This document shows positions 7,212 to 14,620 of a stretch of DNA of 26,783 nucleotides, in pieces. The position numbers were made by a program, and so were the translations under genes. The number at the start of each line of letters is the position of its first letter. Position 1 is the stretch's first letter. Source of the DNA: a virus; IMG/VR virus record IMGVR_UViG_3300018481_000730, positions 1 through 26,783 of that record, one strand, 5' to 3'. A model generated the notes under the pieces. The model saw only the letters and a program-made list of their open reading frames with translations. It ran no database searches and was not told the DNA's origin.

Positions 7212-8581
7212 CGGAAAAGACGGTTGACTACGGGCGAAAACTGCCCGTGTGCTTGCGAAAATACGATCGGGGTAACCCCGAGTGTGACGGTCGTGCGCGC
7301 GCTCGCACGCCTGAAGAGCGCATGCCCTGTGTCTATCGTGATCGCTGTGTCGCTCTTCAGCGCTTGGTTCGTGTGAAGGGATACAAGGCGCGCGATCTTC
7401 TGAAGCTTCGGAAGGTGCGCGATGTGGACGGCAAGCGCCGCGTGTATGCGTTCGCGATGGGCGAGAGCGAGGCGTTTCAACAATGGCTCACAAGGGCGAT
7501 CGATCGCTACGGGATCCGAAACGGGCGAATCACGATTGCACATCCTGACGAAGACGGCGGGTCGCCGAAGCCGCGCAAGATTCGGAATCGAAGCGACGAG
7601 TCGAAGAAGAAGAGCGCTGTGGCGCTTGTGAAGGCGCGTCAGTTCGCGACGCGGGCCTTGCGCGAGAAGGCGCGCGAAGACCTCGAAGCGACGCTCTTGC
7701 TCCTGCAATGGTTTGTTTCGCGGCTTCAGCGGGCGACACATCGTGAGCTTGCCGCGAATCAAGCGACGGCGGAAGACGGTCAACTCTTTCTGATCGATCG
7801 GGTCGAGTCGTCGCGCTATGTCACGCTGTATGTGAAGGTCGTGAAGCGCGCTTCGAGCAACAACCGAAAGCGGATTTCGAGGCGACCGATCGCGTGCATC
7901 ATTCTCGCCGTGCGGACTCACAGCTTACAGTTCCGATTTCCCTTTGGTCGGGAAGAACTGGAATCCTTCTTGCCGGCGCCAGCGGTGAAAAAGATTGCGC
8001 CCGCCGACTTCGTCGAGGGGCGGTATCGGTCGCGCACCTGTCAGCTCGGGAAGGAAGGCGCTTCGATCGTCGCAGAAGCGATCGCCCGGGCTATCAACCG
8101 AGGCACGGTCGAGGCGCGTGAAGACCTCGACGCGACGCGCTTGCTGGTCGACTTGTTCGTGTCGCGCGTGAAGCGAGCGACGGGGCGTGAGTTCGCGACC
8201 GACCGAGCGAGCGCAAAAGACGGTCAACTCTTTCTGATCGATCGCGCAGAGTCGGCGCGCTACGTCACGCTGTGCGCAAAGGTCACGCAACGAGACACAG
8301 ACGATCACCGAAAGCGGATTTCGAGGCGGCCGATCGCGCGTATCATTCTCGCTGCTCATGCTCATAGTCTACAGTTCTGTTTCCCGTTCGACCGCGACAC
8401 GCTGGAATCGCTCTTGCCCGCACACGGTGCGAAGGCGCTTTCGCCGGCTGACCTCGTCGAAGGTCGGTATCTGTCGCGGACATGTCAGGTCGGGAAGGAA
8501 GGCGTTTCAGTTGTCGCGGAAGTGATCGCGCGGGCCATCGGCAAGGGCGCAATTCGCATACCCAAGGCCCTTACGTCATAG
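7208..8581 (+). CDS. Unknown protein: Cys4 head and duplicated 148-residue domain
   Basis: Not recognised as a named family. The start is GTG 7208, overlapping the previous stop as GTGA; a longer frame back to 7103 falls inside the sigma-like gene. The 457-residue product has an N-terminal Cys cluster (C15, C26, C41, C47) that could bind zinc or an iron-sulfur cluster. A basic, Ser/Lys/Arg-rich linker follows (about 117-150), then two tandem copies of one domain (157-304 and 305-452). Both copies contain GQLFLIDR, RKRISRRPIA, a short Phe-rich FPF motif, and GRY-SRTCQ-GKEG. High Arg/Lys content suggests nucleic-acid binding, but this is inference. No catalytic motif is evident. The position between a sigma-like and a flavoprotein-like gene gives no decisive clue. 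Confidence 0.75.
   Translation: MTEKTVDYGRKLPVCLRKYDRGNPECDGRARARTPEERMPCVYRDRCVALQRLVRVKGYKARDLLKLRKVRDVDGKRRVYAFAMGESEAFQQWLTRAIDRYGIRNGRITIAHPDEDGGSPKPRKIRNRSDESKKKSAVALVKARQFATRALREKAREDLEATLLLLQWFVSRLQRATHRELAANQATAEDGQLFLIDRVESSRYVTLYVKVVKRASSNNRKRISRRPIACIILAVRTHSLQFRFPFGREELESFLPAPAVKKIAPADFVEGRYRSRTCQLGKEGASIVAEAIARAINRGTVEAREDLDATRLLVDLFVSRVKRATGREFATDRASAKDGQLFLIDRAESARYVTLCAKVTQRDTDDHRKRISRRPIARIILAAHAHSLQFCFPFDRDTLESLLPAHGAKALSPADLVEGRYLSRTCQVGKEGVSVVAEVIARAIGKGAIRIPKALTS
7676..8563 (+). repeat. 444-bp in-frame tandem duplication
   Basis: Two adjacent copies, about 7676-8119 and 8120-8563, offset by exactly 444 bases (148 codons). Long stretches remain nearly identical in DNA, for example around AGACGGTCAACTCTTTCTGA at about 7779 and 8219. 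Other parts have diverged, mostly without frame changes. This fits a gene-internal duplication that has been kept under selection for protein function. Confidence 0.85.
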
Positions 8582-8594
8582 ATTGGGGATCCCG

Positions 8595-9497
8595 ATGCGC
8601 GTCTGTGTCAGCGGGGGCGATGTCGTAGGGCTGATCGCGGCCTACCTGTGTCGGGCGCGGGGTCATTCGGTCGTGCTTGTCGAGCGCTCGACGGTGCTCG
8701 GTCAGGCCGCGTATCTGCCCGCGTTCAAGTACCTCGAACGTTCGCAAGAGGTGTTGGCGTTGCTTGACGAACTCGGTGTCGTTTACGGCGAATACACGCT
8801 TGCGACGGGCCTTCTTGAACGAGGGTCGGTCGTGTTGTGCCCGCGTAAGGTGTCGGAAGCTGTTCACCATGCCCATTGGCGCAAGACGCGGTTGACGGCG
8901 ATGCCCGCGGGCGTGGTTGGGCTGTCTGACCCCGAAGTGACTTCGAGGCGGTATGCAGTGTCGTTCGATTGGCGCGATTTCGTGAAGCGATTGTCGGCGG
9001 GGCTGACGGTCGTGCAGACCGTGGGCGCGCTCGCGAGTTCTGCCGACCTCGTCTTCGAAACGTTGCCGATGTGGGAATCGTGCTTGCTTGGGCACGAAGA
9101 AGAAGCGCGCGACGCGATGGCCGTCGCGCTGAACATGCTTCCGATTCGCGCCAACAAAGACAGATACCTTCGATGGGATGTTGTGTATACGCCACACACC
9201 CCGGGTTGTGCAATTCACCGGCTGTATCACGGCGAAGAGACAGGTTACGTGTGCGAGTTCAGCGGCGTGGCGCCTGAAGATGCTGTGACGTCCGATCTGA
9301 ATTATCTGTTTCCTGACGGCTGGCACATCGACGGGCCGCTTGCGACGACCTACGGCAAGCTTGTCGCAATGCAAGAGCGCCCGGCATGGGGGCCGAAGGT
9401 GCGGCCGCTTGGGCGTATCGCGCAATGGAACGAAGGTGTCACGTTGACGCGTGTTGTTCGCGAGGTCGTCGAGGGGATTCGTCATGCCAACCCTTGA
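8595..9497 (+). CDS. FAD/NAD-fold protein, UDP-galactopyranose mutase-like
   Basis: Predicted dinucleotide-binding flavoprotein-like protein of 300 residues. The N terminus, MRVCVSGGDVVGLIAAYL then HSVVLVE (24-30), has the beta-alpha-beta shape of an FAD-binding Rossmann fold, but the usual GxGxxG is changed to GGDVVG, with Asp in place of the second Gly. Near the C terminus, VRPLGRIAQWNEGVTLTRVV resembles the GR-W motif of UDP-galactopyranose mutase and amine-oxidase-like flavoproteins. Catalytic residues cannot be assigned. ATG 8595 has GGGGA (8585-8589) five bases upstream and was preferred over TTG 8583. The gene overlaps the next by 14 bases. Why a replication module carries it is unclear; nucleotide or glycan modification are both possible. 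Confidence 0.6.
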   Translation: MRVCVSGGDVVGLIAAYLCRARGHSVVLVERSTVLGQAAYLPAFKYLERSQEVLALLDELGVVYGEYTLATGLLERGSVVLCPRKVSEAVHHAHWRKTRLTAMPAGVVGLSDPEVTSRRYAVSFDWRDFVKRLSAGLTVVQTVGALASSADLVFETLPMWESCLLGHEEEARDAMAVALNMLPIRANKDRYLRWDVVYTPHTPGCAIHRLYHGEETGYVCEFSGVAPEDAVTSDLNYLFPDGWHIDGPLATTYGKLVAMQERPAWGPKVRPLGRIAQWNEGVTLTRVVREVVEGIRHANP

Positions 9498-9795
9498 CGA
9501 GCTTCGGAGGTGGGCGCGAGGCGAGCCGGTCGAAGGGCTTCCGCCGGTCAGCCTGATCAAGGAGGTCGAGCGGCCAAGACTCGTTCCTATGCGCTCGACA
9601 GGGAAGTATCGAATCAACGCTGACGGTACCGATGCGCTGCTTCAGTTCGGTAGGTTTCGGGGCCATACGCTGTCGAAGCTCGTGATGACGGCGCGCGGGC
9701 GAAAGTATCTTCACTGGATCCTCGACAAGGATTTCGACGAAAATCTAAAGGAGGTGTGTCGATACACCTTGGAGGCGCACAAGCGTGTCAAGTAA
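9484..9795 (+). CDS. Small DUF3820-like protein
   Basis: A 103-residue product. The segment LQFGRFRGHTLSKLV followed by GRKYLHWILDKDFDENLKEV matches the FGK-x-G-x-T-L ... YL-W-L ... F pattern of DUF3820. That domain often sits alone in phages or at the end of DnaQ-type exonucleases. No exonuclease catalytic residues are present here, so it is probably a stand-alone accessory to the polymerase that follows with an 11-base overlap. ATG 9484 is preceded by GAGGGGAT (9472-9479) and was chosen over the longer frame from 9451. Role inferred only from context. Confidence 0.65.
   Translation: MPTLDELRRWARGEPVEGLPPVSLIKEVERPRLVPMRSTGKYRINADGTDALLQFGRFRGHTLSKLVMTARGRKYLHWILDKDFDENLKEVCRYTLEAHKRVK
9747..9775 (+). 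promoter_or_regulatory. Strong SD-like sequence in a small hairpin ahead of dnaE
   Basis: AAAGGAGGTG (9747-9756) is an almost perfect anti-SD complement, but no start codon in the dnaE frame lies at a useful distance. Part of it pairs in a small hairpin: AGGTGT (9752-9757), loop GTCGAT, ACACCT (9764-9769). A second, open GGAGG (9771-9775) lies nine bases before the dnaE GTG at 9785 and is the likely true ribosome site. The arrangement may stall or load ribosomes for coupled translation. Confidence 0.4.
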
Positions 9796-12700
9796 CTCTG
9801 AATCCTTCGTTCACATGCACACGCATAGCGACATGTCGCAGCTCGACGGTTGTGGCTTGATTGGCGACTACGTCGCAGAAGCGAAGGCGCGTGGAAATCC
9901 GGCGCTCGCGTTCACCGAGCACGGGTCGATGCGCGGCTACTTACAGCTTCGAAAGGAAGCCGAGAAGGCGGGTATCAAGCCGATCTACGGGATCGAGTTC
10001 TACGTGTCGCGCGACATGCACCGGAAGGGAATCACCGATGAAGAGAAGGCGGCGTTGCTCGTCGGGGTGAAGAAGAACGATCGGCGACGAACGTTGAAGG
10101 CGTTCGAAGAGCGCGAAGGGATTCGCGACCGTTGGCACACGACATGCTGGGCGCTCACACAAGAGGGCATGTTGAATCTGCAACGGCTCTCTTCGGCGGC
10201 GTTCGTCGACGGGTTCTACTACAAGCCCCGAGTCGACCTGAACGCGCTGTGCGAATACAGCGAAGGCTTGGCGCTCTCGACCGGATGTATGAACGGGCCG
10301 GCGCACGACAGCTTTTTGCAGGGGCGCAGGCGCGACGCGCTGAACTTCGTCGATCGTCTTCACGAAGCATACGGCGATCGGCTGTATCTGGAAATTCAGC
10401 CGCATGCGATCAAGGATCAGGCGCGCGTAAACGAGTTCGAGCTGACGCTTCGTGACCGCACGGGCGCGAAGCTTCTGGCCACGCAAGACGCGCATTACGT
10501 GCGACCCGAAGACAGTCAGGCGCACGATGTGCTTCTGTGTATCGGCACAGGGGCGAAGCTCAGTGACGAAGACCGTTTTCGGTTCGACGGCGACGAGTTC
10601 TATTTTCGAACACGTGCGCAGATGCGCGACGCGTTCGTGCGACATCATGGGTATCTGCGCAAGTCGCACATCAAGGAAGCGCTCGACTCGACGGTCGAGC
10701 TTGCGTCGCGAAGCGACGTCAAGATTGAAATCGACTACCTGCGCGCCCTGTTGCCGACGCCCGGCATGCCGAAGAAGTATGACGGCGACGAATTTCGGTT
10801 CTTGAAGGATCTGTGCCTCGACGGTTGGACGTGGCGGGCCATTCCTGCCCGTGCGCGGGCCTACGCTCGGAAGCACGGCGTGGGGTCGGGCGATGCGCTC
10901 GGGCGCTATGCGGAGCGCTTGAAGGTCGAGCTCGCGGCGCTGAAGCGCCAGCGCTTGATCCTGTATTTCTTGGTCGTGCGCGACCTGTATACGTTTGCGC
11001 GCAAGGAAGAAATCTTCTGTGGGCCGGGCCGTGGAAGCGCGGGCGGTTCTCTCGTGTCCTACCTGCTAGGTATCACGTCGATCGATCCGATCGAGCATGG
11101 TCTTCTGTTCGAGCGCTTCATCAACCCCGATCGCCATGACTTGCCCGACATCGACATGGATTTCGAGGATTCGCGGCGACGCGAGGTGATCGAATACCTT
11201 GTGCGCAAGTACGGGAAAGACAAGGTCTGTCAGATTGCGACGGTCGGTCGGCTGTCGGGCAAGAGTGTCTTGCGGGATGTATCGCGCGTGGTTGGCGTGC
11301 CGCTGTCGGAGGTGACCGCGATCAGTCCGTCGATCTTGGAGCGACCCGACGGGCACCCGCGCGAGTTTCGAACGCTCGAAGACAGCTTTGACGAGTTCGA
11401 AGCGTGCCGGGCCTTCGACAAGCGCTACCCGGCGGTGAGGCGCTATGCGACCAAGCTCGAAGGTATGGCCAAGACGCTTGGTATCCATGCCGCGGGCGTG
11501 GTCGTGAGTCCAGTCACGCTGACGAATCTCATTCCACTAGAGATCCGGAAGCACAAGGGCGAAGACGTCGTCGTCAGCGCGATCGACATGAACGAAATCG
11601 CGTCGGTTGGGCTTGTGAAGCTCGACGTGCTTGGCCTGCGCACGCTGACGGTGATCCGCGACTGTGTGCGCGCGGTGAAGGAACGGCACGACGTCGCGCT
11701 CGACATGGAACGGATCGAGATGAACGACCCGAAGGTGCTCGACCGTTTTACAGCACACGACTTCGCGGGCGTGTTTCAGTACGACACCGCGGGCGCCTAC
11801 AAGATATGCCAAGACGTCGTTTTCGAAGACTTCGAAGACATCGCGGCGATGACCGCTCTAAATCGCCCGGGCGCGACGCGGTCGGGTCTGGCCGAGCGGT
11901 ATCTCGTGCGCAAGAAAGACGCGCGCAAACGGGCCGCGGTCGACTTTCACCCGATCATCAATGCTATCTGCGCCGATACGCTCGGGGTCATCGTCTATCA
12001 AGAGCACGTGATCAAGATTTTCACAGACCTCGCCGGCTTCTCGCCGGGGGTCGCTGACAGCTTGCGGAAGGCCATCGGCAAGAAGAAGGCCGAAGAGCTG
12101 AAGGCCGCGCGCGCTGACTTCGTGGCGGGTTGTGGGGCCCTGCATGGCGTCGCCCCGAAGCTCGCCGGCAAGATTTTCGGAGCGATCGAGGCGTTCGGCG
12201 CCTACGGCTTCAACAAGTCGCATGCGACCGCCTACGCGACGATCGCCTATTGGTGCCAATTCCTGAAGGTGTATCACCCGACCGAATTCTATTGGGCGCT
12301 TCTTCGGAACGAGCCGGATCGGGCGCGACTGAAGGCGCTGGCCAAGGAAGCGAAGAAGGCGGGCATGCAGATACTAAGCCCGCACGTGTCGTTCAGTCGT
12401 GACGTCTTCAGTATCGACCCCGACGGCAACATTCGCGGGTCGTTGGTCGACATCAGGGGTGTCGGTAAGGGCGCCGCGGCAACGGTCATGCAATGCCAAC
12501 CGTTCAAGAGCTTTCTCGACTTTGCTCAGCGTGTAGACCGGCGCCGCTGCAATCGCGGCGTGGTTGTCGCGCTGATCCAGGCCGGCGCTTTCGAAGGCTT
12601 GATACCAAATCAGCGCTTCTTCGAAGAGCATCTTGACGAGCTGTGGCGAAGCTTCACGAAGAAGCGCCAGCGACGCGAAGCGATCTATGACTTTTGGGAA

Positions 12701-13594
12701 CGGGCGAAGAAGGCGCCAGACCACACACCCGAAGAGCGTATGCTCGTCGCGGGGAAGGTGAACCCGCTGGCGTTCGGCGATCACCCGCTCGACGCTTACC
12801 GGGGCTTTATGGCCGACCATGTCGGCGTTCCGCTGACGAGGATCGACGCGCAAGCGTTGCAAGACCTCGACGGCGAGTCGGTGTATGTGGCCGGGCTCTT
12901 GCTCGACGCGCGGGTTCAACAGATCGGCGACTTCCACACGGGCGAGCTTCCGACCGAGCGCGAGCGGGCGCGCATGTTTTGGGGCGCTCGCTATGCGAAT
13001 GTGAATGTCGAGCTCGACAGCGGTGAAGCGTTCCGGATCCGCTTCGATTTCCCGATTTTCGAGGCACATCGCGATCTGATAGGGGCCGACGCAGGAACGC
13101 CGATGATCGTTCACGCGACGGTCGACGCGAAGTACAACCGGCTGATTGCGCATTTCGCGATCGACTTGGAGCGCTACCGCGTGGCAGTGCGTCGGGGCGA
13201 CGAAAGCGACTTTTGGGGGCGTATCGTCGCGGGCGAACATCCTGCCCGCGATTATGCGTGGCCGACGCCTGAGATTGGCAAGAAGCGCCGCTTCAACCGG
13301 CGCTTTCTTCGCTCGGGGAATGGGGTGTTTACTGGCGTCGTGACGCATGTGCGGCGGAAGTTTGACGTTCGCGGGGAAGAAATGGCGTTCTTCGGCCTTC
13401 TTGGCGAGAAGGGATACGTCAACGTGGTCGTGTTCGCGTCGTCGTGGAGTTCGGCGCGAAAGGTCATCAAGCGAGGTCGTCTCTTGTCGATGCCTCTTGA
13501 AAAGACTAGCGATCCCGAACGGGGAGTATCGATTTTCTTCAACGGCGGAAAAGTTAGGCACCTCAATTCAGCGAACTGGGCCCCAAGCCCGTAG
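9785..13594 (+). CDS. dnaE: DNA polymerase III alpha subunit (DnaE type)
   Basis: Main replicative polymerase, C-family, 1269 residues (bacterial DnaE is about 1160). It opens with a PHP domain: FVHMHTHSDMSQLDG (8-22), FTEHGSM, KPIYGIEFYV, STGCMNG and ATQDAHYVRPED, in canonical order. The palm carries PDIDMDF with Asp455 and Asp457 and a third Asp614 in VKLDVLGL, matching the E. coli catalytic triad. HAAGVVVSP and FNKSHATAYATIAYWCQFLK are also conserved. Near the C terminus, FTGVVTHVRRKF looks like an OB fold. PHP metal ligands appear intact (H10, H12 among them), unlike E. coli DnaE, so intrinsic proofreading is possible; no DnaQ gene is in the window. The GTG start overlaps the preceding gene by 11 bases. 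Confidence 0.95.
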   Translation: MSSNSESFVHMHTHSDMSQLDGCGLIGDYVAEAKARGNPALAFTEHGSMRGYLQLRKEAEKAGIKPIYGIEFYVSRDMHRKGITDEEKAALLVGVKKNDRRRTLKAFEEREGIRDRWHTTCWALTQEGMLNLQRLSSAAFVDGFYYKPRVDLNALCEYSEGLALSTGCMNGPAHDSFLQGRRRDALNFVDRLHEAYGDRLYLEIQPHAIKDQARVNEFELTLRDRTGAKLLATQDAHYVRPEDSQAHDVLLCIGTGAKLSDEDRFRFDGDEFYFRTRAQMRDAFVRHHGYLRKSHIKEALDSTVELASRSDVKIEIDYLRALLPTPGMPKKYDGDEFRFLKDLCLDGWTWRAIPARARAYARKHGVGSGDALGRYAERLKVELAALKRQRLILYFLVVRDLYTFARKEEIFCGPGRGSAGGSLVSYLLGITSIDPIEHGLLFERFINPDRHDLPDIDMDFEDSRRREVIEYLVRKYGKDKVCQIATVGRLSGKSVLRDVSRVVGVPLSEVTAISPSILERPDGHPREFRTLEDSFDEFEACRAFDKRYPAVRRYATKLEGMAKTLGIHAAGVVVSPVTLTNLIPLEIRKHKGEDVVVSAIDMNEIASVGLVKLDVLGLRTLTVIRDCVRAVKERHDVALDMERIEMNDPKVLDRFTAHDFAGVFQYDTAGAYKICQDVVFEDFEDIAAMTALNRPGATRSGLAERYLVRKKDARKRAAVDFHPIINAICADTLGVIVYQEHVIKIFTDLAGFSPGVADSLRKAIGKKKAEELKAARADFVAGCGALHGVAPKLAGKIFGAIEAFGAYGFNKSHATAYATIAYWCQFLKVYHPTEFYWALLRNEPDRARLKALAKEAKKAGMQILSPHVSFSRDVFSIDPDGNIRGSLVDIRGVGKGAAATVMQCQPFKSFLDFAQRVDRRRCNRGVVVALIQAGAFEGLIPNQRFFEEHLDELWRSFTKKRQRREAIYDFWERAKKAPDHTPEERMLVAGKVNPLAFGDHPLDAYRGFMADHVGVPLTRIDAQALQDLDGESVYVAGLLLDARVQQIGDFHTGELPTERERARMFWGARYANVNVELDSGEAFRIRFDFPIFEAHRDLIGADAGTPMIVHATVDAKYNRLIAHFAIDLERYRVAVRRGDESDFWGRIVAGEHPARDYAWPTPEIGKKRRFNRRFLRSGNGVFTGVVTHVRRKFDVRGEEMAFFGLLGEKGYVNVVVFASSWSSARKVIKRGRLLSMPLEKTSDPERGVSIFFNGGKVRHLNSANWAPSP

Positions 13595-13616
13595 TTAGGG
13601 AAGAGACAGGATCAAA

Positions 13617-13973
13617 ATGGCAGGAATTCATGAAATCGCGCGTGCGGCGGGCCTGAAGGCAGACGTCGTGACAGACGTCTTCGAGGCAGTTTTTCAGCTT
13701 GTGCGCTCGGGCGAGTCCGTTCGAATCGCCGGATTCGGTTCGTTCGACCGGAAGACGTTTCCGGGGCGCACGGTGCAGAGTCCGGTCATCAACGACGGCA
13801 CACCGACGACGTTCGGGGAATCGTGGCGCATGGCGTTCCGACAGAGCGATCAGGCCAAGCGCCGGCTGAACATGTCTCGGAAGAAGCGCGAGGCGAAGAA
13901 GCGCGCCGCGGCCGAAGCCGAGAGCGCCGCCGTTCCGAAGAAAAAGAAGAAGGCCAAGAAGGAACGAAAATGA
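13617..13973 (+). CDS. HU/IHF-family DNA-bending protein with Lys-rich tail
   Basis: Predicted nucleoid-type architectural protein, 118 residues against about 90 for HU. The N-terminal helices and GESVRIAGFGSFDRKTFPGR match the HU core and its GFG(S/T)F hallmark. The DNA-clasping arm region is degenerate. Residues about 83-118 form an extra tail rich in Lys, Arg, Ala and Glu ending in KKKKKAKKERK, which should add nonspecific DNA affinity. ATG 13617 has AGG at 13608-13610. The stop overlaps the next start as ATGA. It may compact phage DNA or assist replication and recombination complexes. Family call is good; the partner is unknown. Confidence 0.85.
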   Translation: MAGIHEIARAAGLKADVVTDVFEAVFQLVRSGESVRIAGFGSFDRKTFPGRTVQSPVINDGTPTTFGESWRMAFRQSDQAKRRLNMSRKKREAKKRAAAEAESAAVPKKKKKAKKERK

Positions 13974-14620
13974 CCGAAGAGTCCGAATACGTCGAACGGT
14001 TCGCGCGCCAGCGAATCAAGGTGCAAGGAACGGTCGTCGACGTCTACATCGTAGGCGATGGGGCCGAACTTCCGATCGGCGCCGACCTGTCTGACGAGAT
14101 GGATCGGGTGTCGGCACAGCTCGCGTATTGGGGCTCGGTCGCGGCTGAAGCGAAGGGCGAGCTGACGCAGGTCGACGCGTGGTACCGACGCTTCCGGGCG
14201 CAGCAAGCGCTCGAAGTGCTCGCCAGCGACGCGAAGGCGGGCGAGTGGAAGGTTCGCGTTCGGATCGAGGCGAGTGACGGCTTCGTTCAGCACAAGAACG
14301 CGATCGCTCTTGCTGAGAAGAACCTTGCTTTGGCCGAAGCCATGGTGCGGGCCTTCGAGAAAAAAGCGAATCAGCTTCAGAGCAAGGGCGCGCGGGTGCG
14401 CTCGGAACTCAATTCGCAAGGGATGACGACGCCGACGACAACTGGCGAGGCTCGCGGCTGGAATCTGTCGGCGCGAGGCAGCGACAAGGACGACGACGGG
14501 TATGTGTCGGCATCACCGTCGGAAGGTGTTCGGCGACCTTCCACAGACGACAAGATTCGCCGAATGGAAGAGATCAACGGTGCGCGCCGCAAGGCACGAA
14601 GCAAAGGTAAGGTGACATGA
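13970..14620 (+). CDS. Putative UvsY-like recombination mediator
   Basis: A 216-residue, highly charged helical protein. The part from SDEMDRVSAQLAYWGSVAAEA through AWYRRFRAQQA, KVRVRIEASDGFVQHKNAIALAEKNLALAEAMVRAFEKKANQL resembles the arrangement of T4-type UvsY: a YW near the start of a helical bundle, basic middle, then a long helix. UvsY loads RecA-type recombinase onto SSB-coated DNA. Lying directly upstream of the SSB gene, with RecA next, gives strong context. The C-terminal 60 residues are polar and probably disordered. The start is ATG 13970, overlapping the HU stop as ATGA; the longer frame from 13823 lies within the HU gene. No strict motif proves the family, so the call rests on shape and position. 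Confidence 0.5.
   Translation: MTEESEYVERFARQRIKVQGTVVDVYIVGDGAELPIGADLSDEMDRVSAQLAYWGSVAAEAKGELTQVDAWYRRFRAQQALEVLASDAKAGEWKVRVRIEASDGFVQHKNAIALAEKNLALAEAMVRAFEKKANQLQSKGARVRSELNSQGMTTPTTTGEARGWNLSARGSDKDDDGYVSASPSEGVRRPSTDDKIRRMEEINGARRKARSKGKVT

Noticed and set aside
12374-13561. Minus-strand frame of 395 codons opposite dnaE
   Set aside because: Shadow of the polymerase gene; no recognisable domain.
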